Of a stretch of 64,000 nucleotides of DNA, positions 22,986-34,388 are shown in pieces. Source of the DNA: Adiantum capillus-veneris. Lineage: Eukaryota > Streptophyta > Polypodiopsida > Polypodiales > Pteridaceae. The stretch spans positions 88,739,025-88,803,024 of the forward strand of contig CM043958.1 in assembly GCA_014529385.2 (NCBI GenBank), read 5' to 3'. The notes under the pieces are model-generated. The model saw only the letters and a program-made list of their open reading frames with translations. It was not told where the DNA came from and did not search any database. The first letter of the stretch is position 1; the number at the start of each line of letters is the position of its first letter. A program made the translations under genes and the position numbers.

Positions 22986-23128
22986 AACCAAAGCACTTCA
23001 CTACAGCTGCAAACAACATAGCGAAGCTAGAAGCATATTTGAATGAGCATCACATCATTGTACAAGCATTGATGAGCATGTCGAGACCATCTCACACAAG
23101 CATTGGGCGTTATCTTCGACACCACAAC

Positions 23129-23356
23129 TGTTGAAATTAGGGTTGCGGGAAACACACACAACTTGGAGAAGACCAAGGAAGCTCAAGGCACACAACAGAG
23201 AGTGTTCTACTTAGTGTGCAATGGAAAGATAAGATATCCCTAGTGTGACGGGCATATATACAATGCACAAGGGAAATAACCTCCTAGTGAGGGAAAAAAT
23301 GCCCCGACGGTCCTAAGTGTGTTCACGCACATCACTACCACATGTATATGGTAACA
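23129..23356 (-). repeat. 3' LTR of the deleted copia copy
   Basis: tgttgaaatt ... ggtaaca; same family as 6933-7159, with scattered substitutions. Confidence 0.9.
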
Positions 23357-23990
23357 AATCCCACCTGGGAGTGGTGCGGTGTACAAGAGCTTGCACATAG
23401 AGTATAGAGAAGTTCCATGTCCTGTGAGGACATGATCAGTTCACAAAGGGGAGTTGGCCCAAAGCTTTGCAGAAAGCTTCAAACTTCTCATGAGACAATG
23501 CCTTTGTGAAAAGCTTTGCGGAAAGCTTCAAACTGTTGCATCATGTAAGCCCACATAGGATAATTTTTCCCATCCAATATGTCCTCGGCAACAAACATCT
23601 TGAATACTTTTGTGTTGTTGTCGGTCGTGGTGAATGCCTGCATCTGATGTGAAAACTGCTTGAAAAGAGGAGAAACAAAGTGGAACAATACGTGCTATAT
23701 ATCACAAATTGTAGAAGACTATAAGGGACCTATTATGTTGGAAATGGCACTAACAAAATTTTTGCACAAAATGACAAAATAGCCTACACAGTACTACCTA
23801 TACTGGAAACGCAGGCCAAAATGAGTTCAAATCAGAAATTTGAGTAGAGTGAGTTTTATGAGCTATCCCAAAGTATTTGTTGACCTGTTGAAGCTCACCA
23901 AAGCTCACAAAAATCAAAGAAAGTGAGCAGGCATGTGTTGGAGCTACTAGCGACTATGCCCGGGAGGATGCAACCTTCTCCGATACCAAT

Positions 23991-24219
23991 TGTTGGAATT
24001 AGGGTTGCAGGAAAATAGACACATCTTGGAGAAGACGAAGGAATCTCAAGGCACACAATAGAGAGTGTTTTACCTAGTGTGCAATAGAAAGATAAGACAG
24101 TGCTAGTGTGATGGGCATCTATACAATGCACAAGGGACAAAACCTCCTAGTGAGGGAAAAAATGCCCCAGTGATCCTAAGTGTGTTTACACACATCACCA
24201 CCACATGTATATGGTAACA
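23991..24219 (-). repeat. 5' LTR of the deleted copia copy
   Basis: tgttggaatt ... ggtaaca. It differs visibly from its partner LTR at 23129, so the insertion is old. Confidence 0.9.
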
Positions 24220-24475
24220 ATGACCACTTATAAATTTCTCTTTTTACCCTACCTATCACCACCCTCATCTTTTCTTGTAATTTTGAAAAAACCAAAATTC
24301 GTTATATATTCTCCTGCACTCTCTAGCTGCAAATACCCACCGACTAGAGAGCATCTAGCCTACATTATTATTGCTAAATAACACCAGAGAAATGGTGCTC
24401 TTGGCATGGTCAGACCATGTTCCAGGGTCCTCTTTGTTTGGAAATTAAAAATTGTGAAAGATTCCTCCTCTCCAC

Positions 24476-24485
24476 CTATATAAGG
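24476..24485 (+). promoter_or_regulatory. TATA box of LTR-like region 2
   Basis: ctatataagg in the same cctcctctccac context as 20068-20077. Confidence 0.55.
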
Positions 24486-24964
24486 GGGTTAGAGGTCACT
24501 CTTAGGGGGGCATATCACCACAAGCACAGCCACATAGTGGGTTGCACGACCACTTACCACATGCACTCATGCTGAAATTATGCACAGAGGTAGTAGGCAA
24601 GCACTTGAAGGTAGCACTCTAGGGCAATGTGTGTCGACTCTATTCTATTCTTGGGCATTCCTAGCACTTGTCATCGCTAACAATGATGTCGGCGTCCCCA
24701 TAGAGACGATGTTTCCTATACTAATCTTGTTGCTAATCCACTAACTTGCTAACTCTAGAGATTTCCATGCACCATATGGCGGCCCACACTCCATTGTGCA
24801 TGCCTCGCATTCACGAGCTAGGTCTATAAGCATGGCTTTGCAGAGTTTCATGAGGAGTCTTGAGCAGAGAATTGTGGCCAGAGAAACAAGGCAACAAAAA
24901 TAACTTGTTTTTTATATGTTTGGGGACTTTTGTGGTGACTTAGAACTTGGGATGCCCTTCTGGC

Positions 24965-25978
24965 TGCCACGCGGCAAGATGGGGGGGGGGGATAATTTTA
25001 CATGCGAGGAGCCCAATAAGGGAGGCATGGTATATATGTACCAAGGGACATTAAGTCCCTAGGCAACACCAAGGGGCATGGAGGCTTGAGAGCCCTAGCT
25101 ATGGCAGGTTGTGCCCGTGGTGCTACTGTCTGGTGAGCTGGTCGTTATACTTGATGATGGCGGTGTGCGTTGCAGTTGATTTCATCGCTAGGGGCTTAAC
25201 GCCGGTTGTTTTGGCAGTAGCAACATGGCAGATAGATGATGATGTGGTAGCACCGACCGAGCGGGTTCTCTCACCATTTTTAAAGGGAAAGGGGGAACCC
25301 CACTTGCAATATTGCTAGTGCAAGGGCCACCCCCCCATGGTGCATAAAACAGGAAGAAAGAGAGAGGAGAAGTGACTCCCCCCCTAAGTGGAAGTTCCAT
25401 AGGCAATGCGCGGACAAGTGTCCGGTGCCCTATAAAAAGTGGAGTTCGACATGCAATAAGGAGGGGACTTAGCAAAAAACGAGCAGAGGGCTATATTAAG
25501 CCATTTTGGAGGCAGTTGTGGTTGTATTATTGGGTGGAGAGAGCAGACCAAGGGAGAAGAAGATCAAAGAGTTTTGGAAGGGGAAGAGTGCAACAGAAGC
25601 GAGTTTTGGGATGCCAGAACGGCGATATTCCTAAGAGGGATCGAGATCTCTTTGGCTTCTTCGGCTTAAACTTCTTCTACATACTTCCCTCGGCTATTTT
25701 TTTCTATTTATTTGTAATCAACCAGGTTAACCCATTGTAAGGGAGTTTAAACTTCATATTCTACAGCTTAATTACACTATGGTGTTGATAACTGTGCCGC
25801 TTGATCAACGTGCGTCTTGTCTTGATTAGAGTATCCTTCTGTTTTCATTCAAAATCTTATTTCAAGGCAATAATTGGTCTATTGTACGGTGTGGTTCTTC
25901 TTCCTTTCCTCACTTTTCTCACAGCTAGCAGCCCGGTGCTGCGTCACAACTCATCTTTGAATCCTTAAGCCCCCGACA
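24965..25978 (+). repeat. 5' LTR (about 1,014 bp)
   Basis: Begins tgccacgcggca, contains G11 (24981-24991), a tatatatgtacc block near 25030 and ctataaaaag at about 25430 as a possible TATA box, and ends cccccgaca. It aligns with 31984-33014 throughout. Confidence 0.85.
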
Positions 25979-25981
25979 TCT

Positions 25982-25999
25982 TGGTGAACCCGACGTGAA
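25982..25999 (+). promoter_or_regulatory. Candidate primer-binding site
   Basis: tggtgaacccgacgtgaa, three bases after the LTR end. Its TGG start and position fit a tRNA 3'-end complement; I cannot name the tRNA with confidence. Confidence 0.65.
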
Positions 26000-26029
26000 A
26001 CTGAGCCGAGGTGGAAAGAATTTGTGGAG

Positions 26030-27480
26030 GAAGATGTTGACAATGTAAGAGGAATCCATGCAACAAATGATGCAGCAATTGCAACGTATATCCAACAACA
26101 ATAGGTTCCCTAGCAGCAGTATAATCTACAAGAGTAGATTTGTAAAGCTCAACAAATGGTTACAGATAAATTACAGCGATTTGAAGTCCGGGATATTAGC
26201 AAATTTTGCAATATCTACAAGCAGGCAATGGAAGATAATGCAATTGATGATCAGAATGCAGTGGAAGGGTTTCATCTAATTTTGGTGGAAAAGCTTAGGG
26301 GTCGAATTAAAGAAATTTAGGCGGTTCAAGGCCCAAATTGGTAGGAATTTAAGAAGGTGCTGCAGGAAAAATATTTTCTTGAAGATTCACAGAGGGTACC
26401 CAAACAAAGCTTCATGAAATGGGTGCAAAAGAAAAATACAAATTTATCTACACGCGAGTTGTTGCGGGAGTTTGAGAAGACATTTGACCAATTGTTCTCG
26501 GTAGAGCAACGTTCAATGAAGGATCAAAAAGTTGAACCGTTCATTCAGGCGGCAGCTGATCCATGGCTTTAGAAGAGTCTGGTGCAATTGCTGGAGGATT
26601 TGACGTGAATTGGGCTTAACATCTGATTGGAGGATAGCACTAAAGCGGTAAATATGATCATGAAATGATAAATGAGAGTTTATAAGCTGATTGTGGCTGA
26701 TATCATGGATGATGTGAAAGAGGAAACTAAGGAGAAATCAACCTCGAAAATAACCAAAGTGGAGGAGCCAGTTCTCGACGAATTGGTGAAAGGTATTCAA
26801 GAGTTAAATTTGAATTGTAAAGCTATTAAATTTGAAGGGTCAGCTGCAAAGGGGTCTACTTCTGAACCTAGGCAGCAACCTCCACGCAAAGGCTAGGATT
26901 GATGCATGTGGTGCGATAGTGAAGACCATAGGTATGTTAAGGAGTGTGATGAGTTTGATGAAGCTTACAAAAGGAATCATGTGGTTTTCTGGAAGGACAA
27001 GAAGATTCACCTTAGGAAAACAGGTGAGATGCTTCGCTTGAACTTTGTTAGGGGCAACATGAAAAAGATGCTCTTGTGGAAGTAGCTACATATGGGCTGC
27101 AGGTTTGCGGAAAGGGTGATGATGATGGTGCAGGTACAAAGGGTCAATTGTGGCCTTATGCTTTGAAGACAGCAAAAGCAGGAAAGGTAACTTATGGGAA
27201 GCTACAACAGGTAGGGAATTCTATTCGGGAAACCACGAGGTGGACTGATCCAGTGGATTCCCTCTCAGTATACGCATTCATTGCTAAGTCTCAAGCTAAT
27301 GAGACTATGGTGGAAGAAAAGCGGAAAAGGGATAAAGAAGTTGTAGGGACATCAAAAAGGGCAACAAGATTTGGCAGCAAAAAAGAAGACAGTCCTACTG
27401 TTAACCCCACTCCTGAAGTGGTTATGGAGGAGGCACCCAAGGAGAAAAAGCAAGCTAAGCCCAAGGGACCCTAGTATAAG
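26030..27480 (+). pseudogene. Gypsy gag, broken
   Basis: Open stretches in several frames: a Gln/Met-rich start (26058), LSTRELLREFEKTFDQLF (about 26445-26500), a Lys/Glu-rich linker (26700-26850), a zinc-knuckle-like CMWCDSEDHRYVKEC (about 26900-26945, in a frame with upstream stops; CX2CX4HX5C), and a charged tail ending PKEKKQAKPKGP (27474). The order and the zinc motif fit the nucleocapsid part of a gypsy gag. At least four frame breaks are visible. The knuckle spacing has one extra residue compared with the usual CX2CX4HX4C. Confidence 0.65.
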
Positions 27481-28373
27481 CTTAAATTTGATATTGAATT
27501 AGCTACAAATCTAAAGAAAGTTTTTGAAGAGCGCATTTTGAATAGCAAAGTGGAGCTCACATTGGGTGATATTCTGGGAATTGCCAAACGTGACTCCCAC
27601 TAGGAGATTATTGATATTATAAAGAGGAAGCGGCATATACCAAGTGAGTAGGAGCCATAATCAATTAAGAGCCAGAAGATTTGGCACATTGAAGCAATTC
27701 GGGATGATTATGAAGAATATTTGGAAAATCTTGAAGAAGAAGAGTCGAGGCCTATGGTGGTTTCGAACCCAATTGTACCTGAGGTAAAACATGTTCATTT
27801 TAATGATGAGGAAGACAATGAAAGTATATCCATGAGTTACTTTTCAAGGAATCATTAGGCAAGGGCAACAACCGAAACTGTTGTGAAGCTTGGCAACATT
27901 GGAGAACCGGTCTTAACACTAATAGATCATGGATTGGAGATAAATTTGATGGCTAAAAGCTTACACAAAAAGGGGAAATGGCCTATTGATGTAGACCACG
28001 GTTAGCAGATTCGAGCTACCAACATGTGTCTAGGCGACCTCTATGGTGCATGTGCAAATGTTAAGCTAACTATAGGGGATGTCTGTGATGAACAAAATTT
28101 CTTTATATAGGAGCATTCCTCTTATCCATTGATTTTGGTACAACCCTACATTACGGATGTGGGGATGGAAACCAAGGTGCTGGATGATGGCTCAACCTAT
28201 GCCAGGGTTCGGAGACGAGATGGTAAGAAAGCGGTTCAATCCTTGACTATATGTGTTGATCATGCCAAGAACAAAGACAGATTACCTGATCATCCACTGC
28301 CAAAGATACACAAGGAGTTTAAAGAACACATGTTTGCACAGGATTTTCTTGGAGTGCCACTATAAAGCGAGAC
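27481..28373 (+). pseudogene. Gypsy protease region, broken
   Basis: Same frame as the gag tail continues through several stops. VVKLGNIGEPVLTLIDHGLEINLMAKSL (about 27872-27960) is the aspartic-protease active-site region, with D-H-G where D-S/T-G is expected. QIRATNMCLGDLYGACANVKLTIGDV follows (about 28000-28080), then PLILVQPYITDVGMETKVLDDGS as in the LGRPW-equivalent region. The altered triad, and stops at about 27474, 27601, 27649 and 28003, make it inactive. Confidence 0.65.
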
Positions 28374-28899
28374 TATGGTGGTACAAGTGAGGAGAAGTTC
28401 TCCCAAAGAAAGGCTTTCTCTTCAAGGTTTTTGGGGTTAACATCTGAAGATTCAGTATCTTACAAAAAATTTAATGATTTGCCAAATTGGGAAAAACAAT
28501 ATGTTTCAAGTATCCAAAGTGAATTGCAGGGATGTGATGTGCTTGAATCAGATGATGTGATTTCAGGGATCTTTGAAGAGGTATCTTATGTAGATACTAT
28601 GAGCTTGAGGAGATCAGGAAATACAGGTTGCAAAGCGAAACTAAAGTGGTTAAGGTCCACTCAATAGACATGTATGAAGAGTTGGGTATATATGAAGCAT
28701 TTATGCATACTGAGGATGATTAAGGTAAAGCAGTTGAAGCACAGGTAGAGACAAAGTACAAGACTGCTGCAAAGAAAGTGAGACCAATTGTTACACCTCT
28801 ACCAGAAGGAAGCGATGGGGTGATCAAAGAAGCTCCTCGCCAGCCTATGCTCACAAATCCAAAGAACATTGGGCATAAATTTACTAAGATGACATTGCA

Positions 28900-29580
28900 G
28901 TAGCTGAAGGTTGGAGAAGATGGTTTTCTCAACGAAGAGGAAATCAAGTGTTTTCAAGGTATGCTCAAAAAATACGGTAAAGATTTTGCTTTTGAGCCAA
29001 GTGAGATTAGGTGTGTGGATCCAACTGTTGTTTCACCTATGGTTATATTCACTGTTCCTCACATACCATGGAGCTTACATCCTATTCCAATGCCTAAATC
29101 TCACTTGCCAAAGCTTATTGATTTGCTTAATGAGAATATGTAAATGGGGATTGTGGAGCCATCATGTGGCCATATTCTAACACAATGGTTTACTATTCCG
29201 AAGAAAAATGATACATTAAGGTTCATTTAGGATATGCAACCGATTAATAAGGTAACAATCCGCAATGTGGGTACTTGCCCAATTGTGGATGAATTTGTTG
29301 TGGCCTTTGCAAGTAGATTTATTTACTCCATGGGTGATCTTTATTCTGGATATGAAAAATTCCAGTTAGCTTTGGAGAGCAGGGATCTTACTACAATGCG
29401 TACTCCTCTTGGTTTGGTAAGGATGTGCACTATGCCACATGGTGCTACTAATTTTGTAGCTCATATGATGAACGACATGAATAAAGTATTAAGGGACTTT
29501 ATCCCTCATGTTACTATGCCTTTCATTAATGATCGACCAATTAAAGGATGTGAAGAAGGATCCAAAGACAAGGTATAAGA
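28900..29580 (+). pseudogene. Gypsy reverse transcriptase with altered active site
   Basis: From about 28906: connector (GEDGFLNEEEIKCFQGMLKK), WSLHPIPMPKSHLPKLIDLL, a stop at 29141, MGIVEPS...WFTIPKKNDTLRFI, a stop at 29228, DMQPINKVTIRN (29234 on), YSMGDLYSGYEKFQLALE (first catalytic Asp present, about 29324-29378), TPLGLVRMCTMPHGATNFVAHMM (about 29402-29470). The YXDD box reads PFINDRPIKG (about 29518-29548): the first Asp of DD has become Asn. The sequence then runs into a frame break and a duplication (29610-30010). Confidence 0.85.
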
Positions 29581-29609
29581 TTAGAGGGGGTGACGGCGGT
29601 TTGTTGCTC

Positions 29610-30010
29610 AACATATTGCTGACTGTGATGCTATTTTATTTAGGCATGAAGAAGTTAACTTATCACTTTCAGGTCAAAAATCAACTTTTGGTGCTAAGGA
29701 GGTCTTAATTGTGGGACATATATGTAGTCTAGAGGGTAGAAGGCTAAGTCTAGCTAAAGTTGAAGCTATCCAAAAGATGAAGGAAACATGCTCTTCGCTT
29801 AAAAATCAACTTTTGGTGCTAACATATTGCTGACTGTGATGCTATTTTATCCAGGCTTGAAGAAGTTAACTTAACACTTTCATGTCAAAAATCAACTTTT
29901 GGTGCTAAGGAGGTCCTAATTGTGGGACATATGTGTAGTCCAGAGAGGGTAGAAGGCCAAGTCTAGATAAAGTTGAAGCTATCCAAAAGATGAAGGAAAC
30001 ATGCTCTTCG
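29610..30010 (+). repeat. ~190-bp tandem duplication in RT thumb/connection region
   Basis: 29610-29797 and 29821-30010 match closely from aacatattgctgactgtgat to gaaggaaacatgctcttcg. The short spacer (cttaaaaatcaacttttggtgct) is itself a partial copy of an internal phrase. Copies differ by several substitutions and a 2-bp indel, so this is older than the 99-bp duplication at 4335. Confidence 0.9.
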
Positions 30011-30600
30011 GTTACTAAAACTCATCGATTTTTGGGTGCGTGTGTGTTCTACCTTATTTGGTTGCCACGCTTTTCTCATGTTGCAGAGGTGTTGTATCAA
30101 TTGCTAATGAAAGGTAAAAGGTTTGTTTGGAAAGAAGTTCACTCAAAGGCTATTAGGAAATTAAAGAAGATGCTTCTCAAGGCTCCGACCTTGAGGAAAG
30201 TCAACTACAAATGTGGAAGGCCAATTATTTTAACAATTGACACCAGCCCGATAGGTATTGGATGGGCTATATGTCAAGATGATGCAAAAGAACACATGTA
30301 TGCAATTTGATTTGGAGCCAAGGTGCTCAATGCTCATCAACAAGGTTATCCACAGGTTAAGAGAGAGCTTTGGGGCATTGCTATTGCTCTAAGGTCTGAT
30401 AACAAATATTTTATTGGAGCTTCAGTCATGGTAGAACATGTTGCTTGCCACTAATAGGGATGATTGCAAACTACTCTACTCCAGACATTTCCATGCTACG
30501 GTGGTTAGCCTACATTAAATCTCTGAACCCTGTATTTTGTCATATTGCAGGTAGAGATAATTCTGTTGTGCAGATATGTTATCAAGGGCTAGGTTTGAAG
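29990..30600 (+). pseudogene. Gypsy RNase H, broken
   Basis: THRFLGACVFYLIWLPRFS (about 30020-30076) is the RT-RNase H connection; KRFVWKEVHSKAIRKLKKML follows. RNase H starts at ILTIDTSPIGIGWAICQDD (about 30228-30285), with the first catalytic Asp in place. A stop at 30308 and another at about 30452 follow; KVLNAHQQGYPQVKRELWGIAIAL carries the second acidic residue. ADMLSRARFEDE at about 30574-30608 closes the domain. Confidence 0.8.
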
Positions 30601-30611
30601 ATGAATAAAAG

Positions 30612-31995
30612 ATGCTTACCCTAAGTGATGATGTTGGCTTGAAGTTCTATACATCTTCTTATCTATATGCAAATTGTGGTAATATTGCTCATGTTTTTGA
30701 GGTATTTTTTGAAGAATTCTATGAGGGAGAGTGGCTTATAATTGGCCACTACCGCACTCTCACTAGACAAGAAGGGTGGAGTGACCAAGATTACAAGAGG
30801 ATTAGGAAAAAGGCCTACGGCTATTTTTTGAAGGATGGACATTTATGGAAGCAACCAGAGCGCCCAGGAGGGGTACCACAATGAGTTGTTTGTGAAAGCA
30901 ACTCAACAGCAGGTTATCATAGAATTTCATGAAAGTTTATGGGCTGGACACAAAGGAATCTTGGCAACTTTTGTCAAGATTAAAGACCGGTACTGGTGGA
31001 AAGGTATGTATAAAGATGTGGTTCAATTTGTGGAAACATGGTTAATATGCCAACAATATTCTAATGTACGACATAGAGATGGACATCCCACCTATCCACT
31101 AAGTATGCACTACAAGTGGGTGGTGGACCTTATTACAATGCCAGTAGGAGTGTGGCAGATGAGGTATATTGTTCTTGCCAGAGAAGATCTTACTAACCAG
31201 GTTGAAGGTAGAGCTTTGTGTACCAAAGCTATTAGTTCAGTATGAAAGTTCTTTCTTGAAGATGTTATTTCCAGGTATGGATGTGTTGGTAGAATAATTG
31301 TTGCTGATAGAGGAGAGCTAGATGTAGATCAAGCTCAAGAATTTTTTGCTCATATGGGCGTTAGACTGGCTCTCACTACAGCATACAATCCATAAGGGAA
31401 TGGGAAAAGTGAAAGAGGACATCACCTATTGTTAAAGATTTAGCGAAGGCGTGTCAAGGGCATATTGGTGATTGGCCTAAACTCCTGTCATTTTCTTTAT
31501 GGGTTGATCGCACTACACACAGTTCTGTTACAGGTTTTATGTCGTTTGAGCTGATGTACAAGCAGAAACCCATTATGCTTACAGAGGAAGCGGTTATGAC
31601 TTGGACCATAATGCCATGGGAAGAGGGCATGTCTACAGAAGGTTTGCTTGCTCTACGTATTTGCCAACTTGAGAGGCGTCAGGAAGATATTGAAAAGGCT
31701 AAAGAGAAGCTTAAGGAGGCAAGGTTGAAGAATAAAGCAGCATTTTATGGAAAGCACAGACTACGACCTCATGTTATCAAAGACGGCGATCGGGTACTTG
31801 TTTATAACAGTAGCTTGGAGAATCAATATACTGCTATCTGGAAAATAGTCAAATTTTGGTTTGGACCATATATGGTGCTTCAAGTTTTCGATAATGCAAC
31901 ATATCAACTATGCAAACTTGATGACATTGTGCTCAAGGTGCCTATTGTAGGAAGATGCGAACTTGATGACACTATGATCAAGGTGCCACGTGGCA
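30612..31995 (+). pseudogene. Gypsy integrase with GPY/F module, broken
   Basis: The zinc module is IIEFHESLWAGHKGILATF ... VETWLICQQYS (about 30917-31065): both His and the first Cys are present, but the second Cys is Tyr. First catalytic Asp: WVVDLITMPVG (about 31119-31150). Second: IIVADRGELDVD (about 31294-31330). Glu: GNGKSERGH (about 31398-31424). A stop at 31243, another at 31394 and a frameshift near 31425 break it. The C-terminus resumes in 31539-31995 with a coiled-coil-like stretch (ERRQEDIEKAKEKLKEARLK) and a GPY/F module, KFWFGPYMVLQVFDNATYQL (about 31850-31910). The last 80 bp contain a duplicated LDDxxxKVPxxG phrase and run into the 3' LTR. Confidence 0.85.
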
Positions 31996-31996
31996 A

Positions 31997-32033
<37 letters not shown>

Positions 32034-33014
32034 TAATCCCACATGCGAGGAGCCCAATGAGGGAGGCATGGTATATATGTACCAAGGGACACTACCCTAA
32101 GCAACACCAAGGGGTGTGGATCCTTGAGAGCACTGGCTATGGCAGGTTGTGCTCGTGGCGCTCCTGTCCGGTGAGCTGGTTGTTATACTTGACGATGGCA
32201 GTGCGCGCGGCAGTTGATTGTGCCACCAGGGGCTTAACGTCGACTATTTTGGCAATAGCAACATGGCGAGCAGATGATGACGTGGCAGTAACAACTGGTG
32301 TGCAGGTTCTTGTGCCACCATTTTTTAAGGGGAAGGGGGAGCCCCACTTGCAATATCGCAAGTGCAAGGGCCCCTCCCCGTTGTGCATAAAGCAACAAGA
32401 AAGAGAGAGGAGAAGTGACTCCCCCCTAAGGGGAAGTTCCATAGGCAATGCACAGACAAGTGTTCGGTGCCTGCAATAAGGAGGGGACTTAGCAAGAAAT
32501 GGGTAGAGGGCTATAAAAATAATTTTTTTTAGCCATTTTGGAGGCTGTTGTGGCTGTATTATTGGGTGGAGAGAGAAAATCAAGGGAGAAGAAGATCAAA
32601 GAGTTTTGTAAGGGGAAGAGAGCAGCAGAAGGAAGTTTTGGGAGGCCGAGACGGCGATATTCCTAAGAGAGATCGAAATCGCTTTGGCTTCTTCGGCTTA
32701 AACTTCTTCTACATACTTCTCTCTTCTATTTTTCTCTATTTATCTGTAATCAAGTAGGTTAACCCATTGTAAGGGAGTTTAAACTCTGTATTCTACAACT
32801 TATTTACATAATGGTGCTGATAACAGTGCCGCTTGATCAACGTGCATCTTGTCTTGTTCATGATTAGAGTATCCTTCTGTTTTGATACAAAATCTTATTT
32901 CAAGGCAACTATTGGTCTACTGTACTGTGTGGTGCTTCTTCCTTTCCTCACTTTTTTCACAGCTAGCAACACGGTGATGTCCTGACTCATTTTTGAACCC
33001 TTAAACCCCCGATA
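31984..33014 (+). repeat. 3' LTR (about 1,031 bp)
   Basis: Starts tgccacgtggca and ends cccccgata. Aligns with the 5' LTR. The main length difference is the G-run, 36 here against 11 in the 5' LTR. Confidence 0.85.
31997..32032 (+). repeat. G36 homopolymer
   Basis: Thirty-six consecutive G near the 3' LTR start, 11 in the 5' LTR. It has strong G-quadruplex potential. Confidence 0.95.
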
Positions 33015-34082
33015 ACGTTTACAAATTCAATTAACGACCATATAAACAATTAGTAAATTTGCAATGTGTTGTGATGCATATGTACTAGACCTATGACTCC
33101 ATTACATAAGGTGATACTATTTGATGGTTATGCAAGTCGCATTTGGTGATTTATGTCATGTCCCAAAAAAATTGCACTTGTTGTAATTCTTTTTTATTTA
33201 ATAATAAAGTCCACTTTTGGATTTTTCCATTCATAGCATTTATTTGTATACAAATACCTCATATGGACACAATTTGCAAATTTATGTACACACTTTCATT
33301 AGTTTTTCATAAAAGTGTTCTTTTTGCAAGAAACTACACACTATAATTTATTTTCAAATGAGTTTAAACTACATGATATCTATGAGTTTGAAACCTTGAA
33401 AAATGTTTAATTGATGGGTATTGGCCTATAGATACATTATAGACTTTAAGTTTTGTCCCATAACCTCATCAATTTAATGAAAGAGGCCATGAAAGACCAA
33501 AAAAATTCTCTTTCTCAACGTTTTCAAGGTTTGGGGTTTTTTATTATAGTGAAAATCTAGTCTCATAACTAAATTATGAAACTTCATTTCTTGTTATAAT
33601 AATTTTTTTCCTATCCATATACCTTTAAATCTATGCAAAATCTTATTTTGATGAGAAATTATGTTCAGTTTATGAAAATTGTATTAAAATTGCACTTAAT
33701 TTTTATGCTTTTTCCATCTTGAAACTTACCCCCATAATCTTAACTTAGTATTAAATTTGGCAAATTTAATATTTGCCTATGTTCTTCATCTCATACTGAT
33801 TTACAATATGGATGTGACCTATAAATATTTATTCTAGCTTCACTAAATAATTATAACAAGTTGCTGAAGAAATAGGACACATTAGTGTCTCAGGACTTGA
33901 GTGTTCGATTACAGAACTAGTGTTAATCCTTTGGGTTGTTAAAGGTGAGATGTATAGCAAAAGAAAAAACTTAAAGTATCTACCACATACTCTTTAATTG
34001 TGCTTTGAAAAAAAGTATATTAGCGTCCTGACCATACCTTATAGTTGAGACTAAGGTATCCAATTTGTGAGCTTCTTTGTCA
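33015..34082. other. AT-rich intergenic DNA, nothing recognised
   Basis: No repeat unit, domain or RNA gene seen between the gypsy 3' LTR and copia copy 2. Possibly the oldest, least disturbed DNA in the window. Confidence 0.4.
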
Positions 34083-34311
34083 TGTTGGAAATAGGTTTTT
34101 AGGGAAATACACACAACTTGGAGAAGCTGAAGAAACACAAGGCACACAATAGAGAGTAGTATAACTTAGTGTGCAATGGAAAGATAAGTTAGCCCTACAG
34201 TGATGTGCATATATACAATGCACAGGGGAAAAAAATTCATAGTGAGGGACAAACTGCCGCAACGATCCTAAGTGTACTCACACACATCGCTACCACATAT
34301 GTATGGTAACA
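34083..34311 (-). repeat. 3' LTR of copia copy 2 (229 bp)
   Basis: tgttggaaat ... ggtaaca; next to a polypurine tract (tcccacctaggagtg on the plus strand). Confidence 0.95.
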
Positions 34312-34388
34312 AATCCCACCTAGGAGTGATGCGGTGAATGAGAGATGGCACATAGTTTATAGGGAATTTCCATGCCCCGGGTGCATGA

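Larger units (their letters stand above)
23129..24219 (-). mobile_element. Internally deleted, non-autonomous copia copy
   Basis: Two LTRs (23129-23356 and 23991-24219, 228 and 229 bp) flank only 634 bp. The interior keeps the polypurine tract (23357 on), the last codons of RNase H, and the first ~45 codons of gag (FKMFVAEDILDGKNYPMWAY, about 23620-23560), then the leader and a PBS written TGGTATCGGAGA (23977-23988). All of protease, integrase and RT is gone. Both cis ends needed for replication remain, so it could have been mobilised by the full family. Five-base flanks (acaac / atgac) do not match, so a target duplication is not shown. The insert sits inside LTR-like region 2. Confidence 0.9.
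24965..33014 (+). mobile_element. Ty3/gypsy LTR retrotransposon, complete but defective
   Basis: Paired LTRs 24965-25978 and 31984-33014, PBS at 25982, then gag, protease, RT, RNase H and integrase in gypsy order on the plus strand. The LTRs share the start TGCCACGYGGCA, a G-run, catgcgaggagccca, and the end cccccgaYa. Five-base flanks (ctggc / acgtt) do not match, so either the edges are a few bases off or the duplication has decayed. The coding region has many stops and an internal duplication. No second RNase H is seen, so it is a different lineage from the Tat-like element. Confidence 0.9.

Noticed and set aside
23488-23688. A 66-aa ORF joining gag and RNase H
   Set aside because: It is a by-product of the internal deletion in the copia derivative. 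Its start codon lies in the leader, and the original gag ATG has changed to ACG.
23124-24224. 5-bp target-site duplication for the deleted copia copy
   Set aside because: acaac against atgac share only three of five bases. Likewise no match at 34078-34082 against 39257-39261 for copy 2, or at 24960-24964 against 33015-33019 for the gypsy element.
32137-32583. 148-aa minus-strand ORF in the 3' LTR
   Set aside because: It runs antisense through the LTR, the paired LTR has only part of it (25188-25475), and there is no recognisable domain.
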